Positions 1 through 7,522 of a DNA stretch of 64,000 bases are shown here, in pieces; within the stretch, counting starts at the first letter, position 1, and the number at the start of each line of letters is the position of its first letter. Below the pieces are notes generated by a model. That model saw only the letters and a program-made list of their open reading frames with translations, did not search any database and was not told the DNA's origin. Origin of the DNA: Flavobacterium sufflavum (lineage in GTDB: Bacteria > Bacteroidota > Bacteroidia > Flavobacteriales > Flavobacteriaceae); NCBI RefSeq assembly GCF_004016525.1, contig NZ_SACJ01000009.1, positions 62,001 to 126,000 on the forward strand, written 5' to 3'. The position numbers and the translations under genes are program-made.

Positions 1-83
1 GAGCCAATGAATTTATTGCTAAACCTGTCAGTCCGGCTGTGCTTCTGGTGAGAATTAATAAATTATTAAGTACGCGCGCTTAA
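1..83 (+). CDS. Response regulator receiver domain, C-terminal end (partial)
   Basis: The window opens inside a reading frame (codons start at base 3) that ends at the TAA at 81-83. The last residues read ANEFIAKPVSPAVLLVRINK, which matches the end of a CheY-like receiver domain: the conserved Lys-Pro pair after beta-5, then helix 5. The protein ends right after the receiver fold, so it is either a stand-alone receiver or one with its output domain on the N-terminal side. It lies 12 bp before the HEAT-like gene and then the glycosyltransferase, so it probably controls that exopolysaccharide module. Most of the gene is outside the window. Confidence 0.7.
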   Translation, partial: ANEFIAKPVSPAVLLVRINKLLSTRA

Positions 84-95
84 TAACTTCTAAAT

Positions 96-917
96 ATGAT
101 AAAAATAGAAGAACTTTATAAGGGTGGTGACTGGATAGAGTCGTTCTTAATCCTGTCAATCAGTCTGTTTATAGCGGTATCAATTGTTCTGTATTTGTTA
201 ATTATAACAAGCCGTGCTAAGAAAATAAAAAGAGAAAGGCTCAGGATTGAATACGAAAAAATCATTGTAGAATTAATGTATTCTGTAGTTTTTGTCGACG
301 TTCCTTTTTCAGAAGTGAAAGAAGATAAAAACTATGCGATGCTTTTTAATAATACTTTCTTCAGGGAAGTTCTGATAGAATCTGTTATCAATCTCCATAA
401 AAATTATGATGGTATTTACGCATTAAAACTGGAACAGCTTTACAAAGAATCGGGATTAATAAATGATTCATTTAAAAAGCTCAAAAGCCTGAAATGGGAG
501 GTTAAATGTAAAGGTGTAACTGAACTTGCTGAAATGAATGTTAATGAGGCTTTTGATGATATAATAAAAATTTCCAATACCCGAAATAAAGCTTTAAAAA
601 TTACTGCTATAAATGCTTCCATCAAACTTGGAGGATCAAAAGGGATAATACATCTTACGGAGCATCAAAATCCTATTGACGACTGGACTCAGGTAAATAT
701 AATCAGTGCTTTTAAAAAGCATGATATGGATGATATTAAAGGTATTGAACTTTTATTGGAATCACAAAACACCACTGTTGTTACACTTGGTTTAAAGCTT
801 ATCAAAGAATTGAAACTTACCCAAAAAGTTTCTCATGTAGAACAATTGGCTGCCAGAACTCCTCATGTACTACTACAAAATGAAGCACAAAACGTTTTGC
901 AGACATTAACAGTTTAA
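96..917 (+). CDS. Membrane-anchored HEAT-repeat-like protein
   Basis: A 273-residue protein with one N-terminal membrane segment (about residues 15-40, rich in Leu/Ile/Ser) followed by Lys/Arg-rich sequence, so the rest is probably cytoplasmic. The C-terminal two thirds is made of paired helices spaced like HEAT/armadillo repeats, for example the stretch around LKWEVKCKGVTELAEMNV and again near residues 160-270. No catalytic motif is visible. It sits between a receiver protein and a processive glycosyltransferase (12 bp to the next start), suggesting a scaffold or regulatory partner for polysaccharide synthesis. That role is inferred from position only. Confidence 0.6.
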   Translation: MIKIEELYKGGDWIESFLILSISLFIAVSIVLYLLIITSRAKKIKRERLRIEYEKIIVELMYSVVFVDVPFSEVKEDKNYAMLFNNTFFREVLIESVINLHKNYDGIYALKLEQLYKESGLINDSFKKLKSLKWEVKCKGVTELAEMNVNEAFDDIIKISNTRNKALKITAINASIKLGGSKGIIHLTEHQNPIDDWTQVNIISAFKKHDMDDIKGIELLLESQNTTVVTLGLKLIKELKLTQKVSHVEQLAARTPHVLLQNEAQNVLQTLTV

Positions 918-929
918 CAATAGAAGCAA

Positions 930-2363
930 ATGAATTTTTTTAATAGTGAAATAACGGCTTTTTTTGAGATTTACTTAATCCTTATCCTTGCTTATGCAAT
1001 ATTGATTATGTCTTCTTATTTGATATTAGCTTTTCTCTCTACAAAAGAGCTAAGGGGATATCTTAAAAAAAATAGTTTTGTTGATTATGATGTGCTTCTT
1101 ACGAGTGAATTTGCGCCCAGTCTTTCATTAATTGCTCCTGCCTACAATGAAGGCTTTACTATTGAAGAAAATGTAAAATCCTTACTTTCGTTAAATTACA
1201 ATAATTATCAGGTAATTGTGGTGAATGATGGCAGTAAGGACAATTCTATGGAAATCCTCATTAAGACCTATGATCTTGTCCTGACAGAACTGAATATTCA
1301 TCGAAAGATTAAAACAAAAAAAATTAAGGGAGTATATACTTCCAGAAATGCTGCGTTTAAAAAACTGATAGTTGTTGACAAAGAAAATGGAGGTAAAGCC
1401 GATGCTCTGAATGTGGGACTTAACATTGCAGAGAATCCTTATGTGGTTTGCATTGACGTTGATTGTATCCTCGATAGAGACTCGCTGCTTAAGTTGGCAA
1501 AACCCTTTTTGGAATCCCACGGTAAGCGTATTATTGCTACTGGCGGAGTGGTGAGGATAGCAAACCAGTGTATTATTAAAAACGGACGCCTGGTTGAGGT
1601 AAACATTCCCGATGCTATGCTGCCAAGGATTCAGGTTTTAGAATATTTAAGGGCATTTCTTCTGGGAAGAATGGCTTGGGGCAGGCTAGATGGTTTATTG
1701 CTTATCAGCGGTGCATTTGGTGCATTTGATAGAGAAATAGCCTTAGAGGTAGGCGGTTATAATACAAAAACGGTAGGTGAAGACATGGAACTGGTAGTAA
1801 GGATGCGCCGTTATATGCTTGAAAACAAAATTCCTTATGGTGTTAGTTATATTCCGGATCCACTTTGTTGGACCGAAGCACCGGAAAATTTTAAAATATT
1901 CAAGAAACAACGCAGCCGTTGGATGAGAGGAACAATTGAAACACTTAGCTTTCACAAGAAGATGTTCTTGAATCCTAAATACAAATTACTGGGAATGCTC
2001 AGCATACCTTACTGGACATTTTTCGAATTTCTAGCTCCCGGAATTGAGTTTATAGGTCTGGTGATAACAATTTTATTTATAGTTTTTGGTTTGCTTAACT
2101 GGCATTTCTTCTTTTTACTTTTGCTGTTCGTTTACTTTTTTGCCATAATGTTTTCGGTTATGGCACTTTACAGTGAAGAGCGCACGTATCACAAATACCC
2201 AAAACAAGCCGATTTCTTTAAGCTGTTGTTGGCTGCTTTTATTGAGCCATTGTATTTTCATCCTATAGCGGTTTATTCATCCTTAGTTGGTTACAAAGAA
2301 AAAATTATGGGAACCAAAGGTTGGGGCGAAATGACGAGAACAGGTTTTACCAAGAAAAAGTAA
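930..2363 (+). CDS. Processive family 2 glycosyltransferase (PgaC/BcsA-like)
   Basis: A 477-residue membrane glycosyltransferase of the GT2 family that likely builds and exports a beta-linked polysaccharide from a UDP-sugar. An N-terminal membrane segment (about 12-36) precedes the GT-A domain. Visible motifs are IAPAYNEG, VVNDGSKDNS (first Asp near residue 100), the metal-binding CIDVDC (near 174), GEDMEL (catalytic-base ED, near 284) and QRSRWMRG, the Q/RxxRW motif of processive enzymes (near 330). Three or four hydrophobic segments follow (about 355-450). It is the third gene of an apparent operon with the receiver and HEAT-like genes. The product polysaccharide cannot be named from the sequence. 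Confidence 0.88.
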   Translation: MNFFNSEITAFFEIYLILILAYAILIMSSYLILAFLSTKELRGYLKKNSFVDYDVLLTSEFAPSLSLIAPAYNEGFTIEENVKSLLSLNYNNYQVIVVNDGSKDNSMEILIKTYDLVLTELNIHRKIKTKKIKGVYTSRNAAFKKLIVVDKENGGKADALNVGLNIAENPYVVCIDVDCILDRDSLLKLAKPFLESHGKRIIATGGVVRIANQCIIKNGRLVEVNIPDAMLPRIQVLEYLRAFLLGRMAWGRLDGLLLISGAFGAFDREIALEVGGYNTKTVGEDMELVVRMRRYMLENKIPYGVSYIPDPLCWTEAPENFKIFKKQRSRWMRGTIETLSFHKKMFLNPKYKLLGMLSIPYWTFFEFLAPGIEFIGLVITILFIVFGLLNWHFFFLLLLFVYFFAIMFSVMALYSEERTYHKYPKQADFFKLLLAAFIEPLYFHPIAVYSSLVGYKEKIMGTKGWGEMTRTGFTKKK

Positions 2364-2412
2364 TCCTGTCGTGTTTATTGTTTAAATTTTCTTCTTATTG
2401 TAAATCTTTCAG

Positions 2413-3039
2413 CTAATCATATTTTGGAAAGAAATCTATTTCTTCTTTATGGTTTGTTTTTGTCGAAATTCTAGTCTCTTTTAAGCAAGCTCCTTTTTCA
2501 TCTTTGGCCTCACAGCGTATTAAAACTTCATCAATGAGGGTGTTATTTTTGTCTTTGATGATGATTTTAGAAAGTTCTTTGTTTGTATAATAAAAATACT
2601 GGCTGTAGAAAGTGCTGAAATTATCTACTATTTTAGCAATCGTTCCATCTGAATTATAATGATAAATGGATTCATTTTGTTTGTATTGTTTTTGGGTGTA
2701 ACAGCTGATGCGTTCACGCTGATTAGGTTTCCAACGGGTTTTACAGTAATAGTTTTCTTTGTCAGGATAGGATTGCACCTCAAACCATAATTTCTTTTGG
2801 GTTTCTTGTAATATATTACCGTCAGCATCAACAGTTTTGGAGTATTTAATGCGACCTTTTTTGGTAAAGAGCATTTGTTTTTTGTACAATAGTTTCTTCT
2901 GATTGTTTTTTAGCAAATATTTTTCCTCGGTTGCCGATTTTATGCCGTCGGGCAATAGTTGTTTATTGATGTACTTTTTTGTGGCACATGATTGTAGGGT
3001 GAAAACTAGGATAGAAAACAATAAAACTCTCATAGTCAT
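2413..3039 (-). CDS. Putative lipoprotein of unknown function
   Basis: A 208-residue protein with a short signal peptide ending in a lipobox (LQSC near residue 18), so it is predicted to be lipid-anchored. The mature part is hydrophilic and rich in Lys, Tyr and Asn, with repeated short beta-strand-like segments (KLLYKKQMLF, IYHYNSDGTIAKIVDN, YFYYTNKELSKIII) similar to MORN/YD-type repeat proteins of Bacteroidota. An alternative ATG two codons downstream (3033) is equally possible. It lies tail-to-tail with the glycosyltransferase, with no sign of a shared operon. Function unknown. Confidence 0.65.
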   Translation of the reverse strand: MTMRVLLFSILVFTLQSCATKKYINKQLLPDGIKSATEEKYLLKNNQKKLLYKKQMLFTKKGRIKYSKTVDADGNILQETQKKLWFEVQSYPDKENYYCKTRWKPNQRERISCYTQKQYKQNESIYHYNSDGTIAKIVDNFSTFYSQYFYYTNKELSKIIIKDKNNTLIDEVLIRCEAKDEKGACLKETRISTKTNHKEEIDFFPKYD

Positions 3040-3089
3040 AAAGTTTAGTATGTACTAATTTACGAATTCTGAAAAATAAATGGCTTTAG

Positions 3090-3677
3090 TTAATTGGGTT
3101 TTGTTTCGTAATGAAGAGCAATTACTCCACAAGAAAATGTTTTGGATTCTATAAGTTTCAGTTGAGTCGTTTTGGTAACACCTTTAAATAACGGAATGCC
3201 TTGTCCCAGTAACACCGGATTAACAAATAACCAAAACTCGTCAATTAGGCCTAGATTTAATAATGATTGGGAAGCGGACGGACTCCCGAAAATCAGAATA
3301 TTTTTTTCTCCCGATAGCGATTGGGATTGCTTTTTTATCTTATTGATGTTGTCTGCAAGTTGGTCGCCAATAACTGTGGTGTTTTCAAGTCCTTTTTCAC
3401 TCATTGTCTTTGATAAAACAACTTTTGAAACTTTGTTGTACCAGGCCGAATGTTCTTTGTCGTGTTTTGATGCGTTTGGTTGTTTGCCAGCATTTGGCCA
3501 ATAACTCTGCATCATTTCATAAGTTACCCGGCCATAAAGCGCAGTGTCGGCAGTGTCGGTCATTGTAGCAACAAAGTCAAATAATTCCTCGTCTACATTT
3601 GCCCAGTTCAGTTCTCCCTTAGGTCCCGCCACAAAACCGTCAAGTGAAGTATGCATAAAGAATATCAGTTTTCTCAT
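3090..3677 (-). CDS. Dihydrofolate reductase-family (RibD C-terminal-like) protein
   Basis: A 195-residue protein of the DHFR/RibD C-terminal superfamily. It begins MRKLIFFMHTSLDGFVAGPKG, the typical start of the single-domain YwjB/YyaP-like group, and contains TALYGRVTYEMM, VLSKTM, ILIFGSPSASQSLL (the NADPH-binding Gly-containing loop) and a closing beta-strand, WLFVNPVLLGQGIPLF. These enzymes are presumed NADPH-dependent reductases, but substrates are mostly unknown and the gene is not folA or ribD. It is monocistronic by layout, with a 50-bp gap to the lipoprotein gene and a long spacer upstream. Confidence 0.85.
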   Translation of the reverse strand: MRKLIFFMHTSLDGFVAGPKGELNWANVDEELFDFVATMTDTADTALYGRVTYEMMQSYWPNAGKQPNASKHDKEHSAWYNKVSKVVLSKTMSEKGLENTTVIGDQLADNINKIKKQSQSLSGEKNILIFGSPSASQSLLNLGLIDEFWLFVNPVLLGQGIPLFKGVTKTTQLKLIESKTFSCGVIALHYETKPN

Positions 3678-3855
3678 TTTGTTATTTTTTTTAACTATTT
3701 ATACATTTTGTTTGTCGTTTGCCTATTTGTAAAGCTGCCTTAGGGTTTTTAAAAAACAGAATAGACTACTTAAGCATCACAGAAAGTTAAGAAATAAATA
3801 GTTATGAGACAACTGCACAAAATTGATAACAAGGTTTTTATCTAATTGAGTAGGA

Positions 3856-3899
3856 GAGAGCCGCGTTAAAAACGCTTTGTTTTGTTTTAAAAGGAAGTT
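3856..3899 (+). repeat. Direct repeat R2, copy 1
   Basis: A segment beginning AGAGCCGCGTTAAAAACGC recurs at 4309-4350 with a few mismatches and the same TTTGTTTTGTTTTAAA core. The two copies flank the palindromic element R1. No coding capacity is apparent. Confidence 0.75.
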
Positions 3900-4106
3900 A
3901 GGGACTTGTTGAAAAGGATAGCCCCTAAGTCATTTTGTTGTCACTTCGAGTGGTTCTTAATAGTAATGCGACAGCTTTACTATTAAAAATTGTATCGAGA
4001 AGTTTATAAGAAGTAGTGTTCTCAATACATTTTATTAAAAAAAACTATCACATTTTTAATTACCCTAATGATATTTTTTATTAAATGTGAAATTATAGTT
4101 TACCAA

Positions 4107-4275
4107 TTTTCTTTTTTGCTTGATCAAAAAAGAAACAAAAAAATCAAGTCTTACGCTTCCTCGTCGGTCAAATTAGTTTTCGAATACTAAAAGAAAAGAA
4201 ACTCGCTACGCTCAAACAGCTTTTCTTTTTACGTATTCTTCAAACATTTGACACTCGACTGCGGAAGCTAAGGAC
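4107..4275. repeat. Dispersed palindromic repeat R1, copy 1
   Basis: It starts with a small hairpin (TTTCTTTTTT and AAAAAAGAAA around GCTTGATC). Bases 4148-4198 and 4221-4275 then form one long imperfect stem: the left arm's GTC..GCTTCC..GTCAAAT..GAATAC..AAAAGAAAA pairs with the right arm's mirrored series. The loop is about 20 bases. A second copy with the same arms lies at 9496-9720. It resembles a REP/MITE-like non-autonomous element. No transposase is present. Confidence 0.8.
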
Positions 4276-4308
4276 AACTGACCCCTAAATGGGGCGTTTG
4301 AGGTATCA

Positions 4309-4350
4309 GAGAGCCGCGTTACAAACGCTTTGTTTTGTTTTAAAGGAAGT
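4309..4350 (+). repeat. Direct repeat R2, copy 2
   Basis: It matches the copy at 3856-3899 (AGAGCCGCGTT, then ACGCTTTGTTTTGTTTTAAA). A perfect 10-bp hairpin follows directly: GGTGCTCGTT at 4352-4361 pairs with AACGAGCACC at 4365-4374, loop GCA. Confidence 0.75.
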
Positions 4351-4409
4351 AGGTGCTCGTTGCAAACGAGCACCAGAGGGAATGTCGCTAATCGCGAGGC
4401 CTCTAATCC

Positions 4410-4958
4410 TCAGCAACCTTTATTTTTGCTAAAGTCGCGTTTAAAAAGTATCTTGTTATATCGCGCAATATAGTCGCCCGATAGAATCAAATAGGGATGA
4501 TTAGGCGAATACCCTGCGCTGCGGCTTCTTACAGTTATTTTGTCGTTAACTTTCAGGCTTTTTAACTGATGAAAATCCTTAGGAATGAATTGCATCATGT
4601 ATTCTTCGCCATCAATTCTGATAATAAGCCATTTTATTGTTGATGATTTCCCGTCGCGCTTAAAAGTAACAGAGGTAACCACGGCCTCCATATTGGTGAA
4701 AGTCTTGATGTGCTTCCTTATTTTATCATAACTGGCATGCACTTTTTTACCTTCGGGAGAAAGCTCCCATTCTTTGTACTTTATACCATCAGGAGAAGCT
4801 TCCCATTTTTTCCTTTCATCCGCCATATGGGCTTTCCTCTCAGCAATGGACAGCGGCTTTGGGGATGGCTTAGTTTCATTTTTAGTTTCATAATTAGTAA
4901 ATACTAGTGCGCTCACCACAACCAGCGGTAAGATCAGCACATAGATGGTTTTTTTCAT
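4410..4958 (-). CDS. Hypothetical secreted or membrane-anchored protein
   Basis: I place the start at the ATG giving MKKTIYVLILPLVVVSALVF, a clear signal peptide or membrane anchor; an upstream extension of the frame looks like non-coding DNA. The 182-residue product has a Lys/Glu-rich helical stretch (ERKAHMADERKKWEASPDG, with the repeated units SPDGIKYKEWE and SPEGKKVHASY) followed by a beta-rich C-terminal domain with an OB-like look (EAVVTSVTFKRDGKSS, DKITVRSRSAG). No family is recognised. It is transcribed divergently from the ToxR-like regulator at 5062 and may be its target. Confidence 0.6.
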   Translation of the reverse strand: MKKTIYVLILPLVVVSALVFTNYETKNETKPSPKPLSIAERKAHMADERKKWEASPDGIKYKEWELSPEGKKVHASYDKIRKHIKTFTNMEAVVTSVTFKRDGKSSTIKWLIIRIDGEEYMMQFIPKDFHQLKSLKVNDKITVRSRSAGYSPNHPYLILSGDYIARYNKILFKRDFSKNKGC

Positions 4959-5018
4959 ATCCTTGTCAAATTGGTTAAGCGAATTTACATTGATATTTTT
5001 CGGCTTGAGCGATTTGAA

Positions 5019-5052
5019 TTGTAAATAAAAATGTAAACTTTGTAAATAAAAA
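5019..5052. promoter_or_regulatory. Direct repeats in a divergent promoter region
   Basis: Two near-identical 13-14 bp repeats (TTGTAAATAAAAA at 5019-5031, TTTGTAAATAAAAA at 5039-5052) start 21 bp apart, about two helical turns, between the divergent starts at 4958 and 5062. The second abuts the start of the winged-helix gene. Tandem half-sites of this spacing fit OmpR-type winged-helix binding. This is inference from layout. Confidence 0.45.
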
Positions 5053-5061
5053 CTTGACACT

Positions 5062-5952
5062 ATGTATCTTAGTCGAAATCTCCTCTCCGGAAAACGCAAA
5101 TACCTATTCGCATTGATACTACTCTCGTTTATGGCTGTAATCTGCGTAGTTTTAAGTATAACTGATAGTGACAATTTTGATATCGCCAGAAGGGAAGTTT
5201 TACTCCGCAGGATTGGACATGAAATACTCTTACAGTCCGGCGACAGTACATCAAGAGTGCTACCCGTAAAAAAGATAGCTGAAAATGAATATCAAATCAG
5301 GTTTGAGAATGAGCTTACTTTTCAAACCGACTCTCTGGTGAATACTACTCAGCGTTTGTTAGCCAAAGACCCGTTCGCTCATGATTATGTTGTTAACGTA
5401 CTTAACTGTGGCAACTCCAGTGTAGCCTATGGATACGCTATATCCAAAAATAAAAAAGATGATATAGTAGCGTGTTTAGGAAGAAGGCAGCCCGTTGCCT
5501 GTTATATGATTAACATTAAATTTAAACCGAATGGCATAACCACAGCAAGAAATAAATATCTTTTGGGCGGCCTGTCATTTTTAGCATTTGTTGGCTTTAT
5601 TTTTTTTAGATGGATTAAGTCGCGGAGAGCCTTAGCTAAAGATGAGAGTAACAAGATATTCACTTTTGGTTCGGTCTTATTTGATGTGCAGAAACGGCAA
5701 CTGCTAATAAATAAAAAAAACATAGATCTGACTGGAACTGAAACACGTTTGCTGCTCATTCTCGCATTATCTCCTAACGAGACTATAGAGAGAAGCCGGC
5801 TGCAAAAAGAGATATGGGAAGATGAAGGTGTTATTGTGGGGCGTAGTCTGGATATGTTCATATCAAAACTTAGAAAAAAACTAGAGCCTGATCCGAATAT
5901 TAACATTGTTGTTATACGCAGCAAGGGATATAAGCTTGAAGTTAGCTCTTAA
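5062..5952 (+). CDS. Membrane-bound winged-helix transcriptional regulator (ToxR-like)
   Basis: A 296-residue protein with an unusual order: a short cytoplasmic N-terminus (RNLLSGKRKY), a membrane segment (about 14-32), an extracytoplasmic domain of about 130 residues with two Cys (in VLNCGNSS and VACLGRRQ), a second membrane segment (YLLGGLSFLAFVGFIFF, about 168-186), then a C-terminal OmpR/PhoB-type winged helix (about 205-295: FDVQKRQLLINKKNIDLTGTE, LQKEIWEDEGVIVGRSLDMF, IRSKGYKLEV). It has no receiver domain. It would sense an envelope signal and bind DNA from the membrane, as ToxR/CadC do, but with two membrane spans. The divergent neighbour at 4410 is a possible target. Confidence 0.8.
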   Translation: MYLSRNLLSGKRKYLFALILLSFMAVICVVLSITDSDNFDIARREVLLRRIGHEILLQSGDSTSRVLPVKKIAENEYQIRFENELTFQTDSLVNTTQRLLAKDPFAHDYVVNVLNCGNSSVAYGYAISKNKKDDIVACLGRRQPVACYMINIKFKPNGITTARNKYLLGGLSFLAFVGFIFFRWIKSRRALAKDESNKIFTFGSVLFDVQKRQLLINKKNIDLTGTETRLLLILALSPNETIERSRLQKEIWEDEGVIVGRSLDMFISKLRKKLEPDPNINIVVIRSKGYKLEVSS

Positions 5953-5964
5953 GACTAGGTCTTT

Positions 5965-6552
5965 TCAAAAATCATTTGGAAGTCTAACATAATCAAATCC
6001 AATTTTACTTTGATAAACACACAACATAATTTTTTGATTAGTTTCTATAGAATTCCAAAAATTATGTTTACAAAATAATTTTTGATCTCCACCATTAAAA
6101 TCAACAATTAAAATGTTTTCTTCAGGAGTTTTGACTCCGGCTTTAATATAAATTTTTTCCTTAACAGAATATCTATCACAGTTCCTTAATTCAGATGTTG
6201 AATAGTTTAAACTTGAACCAACTAATAGAAAATTACCGGCTACAGCTAAAGAAAACATCATTGATAAATTTGAGTAATTTGATTGCATTATGGAATTTAA
6301 AAGAACATATTTTTTTACCTTATAAGTAAAATAAATGCCTGCTGTAAATCCAATTATGCCTGCTGTAAATCTGAATATGTAAGGATATAAGTAATTTTCA
6401 GAATCATTGATGCCAATAATACCTGAAATTAATCCGCCAAAAATGGTTGCAAAAAAGACAAGCAGCACTAATACTTTTTTTGGAGTTGTCACATTTTCAA
6501 AATTCATTTTTTGGTTTTCATTATTTACGAATAGTTCTTTTAGCCTTGTCAT
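5965..6552 (-). CDS. Hypothetical membrane protein (cassette-like gene)
   Basis: About 195 residues from the ATG at 6552; a TTG one codon upstream is less likely. Three to four hydrophobic segments are visible (VLVLLVFFATIFGGLISGIIG, YIFRFTAGIIGFTAGIYF, LSMMFSLAVAGNFLLVG), followed by a soluble tail with two Cys. No family is recognised. It starts 15 bp after repeat R-A (6567-6668, same strand), which itself follows another unknown gene. This gene-repeat-gene order suggests a mobile cassette. Function unknown. Confidence 0.6.
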   Translation of the reverse strand: MTRLKELFVNNENQKMNFENVTTPKKVLVLLVFFATIFGGLISGIIGINDSENYLYPYIFRFTAGIIGFTAGIYFTYKVKKYVLLNSIMQSNYSNLSMMFSLAVAGNFLLVGSSLNYSTSELRNCDRYSVKEKIYIKAGVKTPEENILIVDFNGGDQKLFCKHNFWNSIETNQKIMLCVYQSKIGFDYVRLPNDF

Positions 6553-6566
6553 CAACGTTCTGGAAC

Positions 6567-6668
6567 TACAGCGGGTTTGGGACTAAATTAAGCCCATTCT
6601 TCGGATTTGCCAAATATTCAAATACAAAACCATTTTTTCATTAAGCCTATTGCTCAAATCCGTTGCAG
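6567..6668 (-). repeat. Repeat R-A, copy 1
   Basis: On the minus strand this segment starts CTGCAACGGATTTGAGC and ends AATTTAGTCCCAAACCCGC. It is the same element as 26805-26907 and 27495-27591. Shared features are an inverted CGGATTTG / CAAATCCG pair spanning about 60 bp and an imperfect hairpin GGGCTTAATTTAGTCCC. It follows the gene at 6685-7356 in that gene's orientation. Confidence 0.85.
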
Positions 6669-6684
6669 TAGCTGTTGTGTATAG

Positions 6685-7356
6685 TTATTTTTCTACGATA
6701 AAGCTCTTATCAGATTCTAATTCTCCCATACTTATCTCTCCTCCTAAATAATAAGAAGGTAAATTTCCTTTAATACCCAATCTATAGATTCCAATTCCAG
6801 AAAGTCTTTTTTCTTCACGACCGTTAGGAATTAGTCTAAATCTAGAAAAATATGACTTTTCAAAATTCACATATTCACGTTGAATTCTAAAACATTGATT
6901 CATTAATTCTTCTCCGGAAAAGTATCCTTTCTCATTTTGCAGTAGTATTGGTTTTTTACTAGATTGTTGTTGACTAGTTGGGACTATGACAACTTTTGAG
7001 TTATTCAAACCTATTAGTTTTTCTTTACTTATTCCAGCTGAATTTATAAAATTATTAAAATCATAATCATTTTCGAATGATTTATTGGTCCAAAATAATC
7101 CAGAAAAACAATTCAGTCTTAAAGGTAAATCTGGTCTGTGAATTTCTAATTCTTTTTCAGTAAGTTCCATTGACTTGATAAATTCTGAATTTTTGTTGAA
7201 AAAATCTCTTGGAGACCAATAATAACTAATTGTTTTGTATTTAGCATAAACAAAAATGTCATCATCATCAATAGTTTGATAAAAGACTTCATTATCGTCA
7301 AACATTAATACTCGAATTCGATTATTTGTAAAGTTAAATATATCTCCAATTTTCAT
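6685..7356 (-). CDS. Hypothetical protein (cassette-like gene)
   Basis: The start at 7356 is chosen because it has a strong ribosome-binding site (AGGAG, 6 bases before ATG) and gives MKIGDIFNFTNNRIRVLMFD; the open frame extends upstream but reads as non-coding. The 223-residue product is soluble and mixed alpha/beta, with an Asp-rich patch (TIDDDDIF), many aromatic residues and no recognised motif. Repeat R-A follows its stop in the same orientation, then the gene at 5965. An attC-like hairpin lies 40 bp upstream (7396-7431). Function unknown. Confidence 0.6.
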   Translation of the reverse strand: MKIGDIFNFTNNRIRVLMFDDNEVFYQTIDDDDIFVYAKYKTISYYWSPRDFFNKNSEFIKSMELTEKELEIHRPDLPLRLNCFSGLFWTNKSFENDYDFNNFINSAGISKEKLIGLNNSKVVIVPTSQQQSSKKPILLQNEKGYFSGEELMNQCFRIQREYVNFEKSYFSRFRLIPNGREEKRLSGIGIYRLGIKGNLPSYYLGGEISMGELESDKSFIVEK

Positions 7357-7395
7357 AGTTTTCTCCTGTCGGTTTTTATAATTACACACAACGTT

Positions 7396-7431
7396 AAGCC
7401 AGCTAAAAGAAGTGTCTTCCTTCAGTGGCTT
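7396..7431. other. Hairpin with bulged bases upstream of the cassette-like gene
   Basis: The stem pairs AAGCCA (bulged G) CT on the left with AGTGGCTT on the right, continued by AAAAGAAG against CTTCCTTC, loop TGT. On the minus strand GGCTTAACG directly follows the stem. The shape, a single-base bulge in one arm, recalls integron attC hairpins, but no consensus GTTRRRY site is found beside it. Confidence 0.4.
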
Positions 7432-7522
7432 TTCAAATATAAAATAATTTTTACAAAATTGACCAATATCAGCAGAAAAGCACCAAGGCATTTCTTTTAA
7501 CTGGCAGTTATATGCAGTCCCT

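Larger units (their letters stand above)
3680..4409. other. Long non-coding spacer with nested repeats
   Basis: No supported gene lies in these 730 bases. The spacer holds an inverted repeat (TTAATAGTAA at 3957-3966, TTACTATTAA at 3977-3986), two copies of a 42-44 bp direct repeat (3856-3899 and 4309-4350) and a large palindromic element (4107-4275), each listed separately. Confidence 0.7.

Noticed and set aside
4959..5174. N-terminal extension of the hypothetical gene at 4410
   Set aside because: The extension crosses the divergent promoter and overlaps the start of the regulator gene; the internal ATG opens a clear signal peptide.
6447..6644. Plus-strand open frame across repeat R-A (also minus-strand 26668-26937)
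   Set aside because: Both frames give the same peptide phrase YSGFGTKLSP because they read through the same repeat. They overlap real genes or the repeat and have no other support.
6560..7440. A genuine integron with canonical attC sites
   Set aside because: I looked for RYYYAAC and GTTRRRY pairs around the three R-A repeats and the hairpin at 7396. Only one half-site (GCTTAAC) fits, and no integrase gene is in the window, so only a cassette-like layout is claimed.
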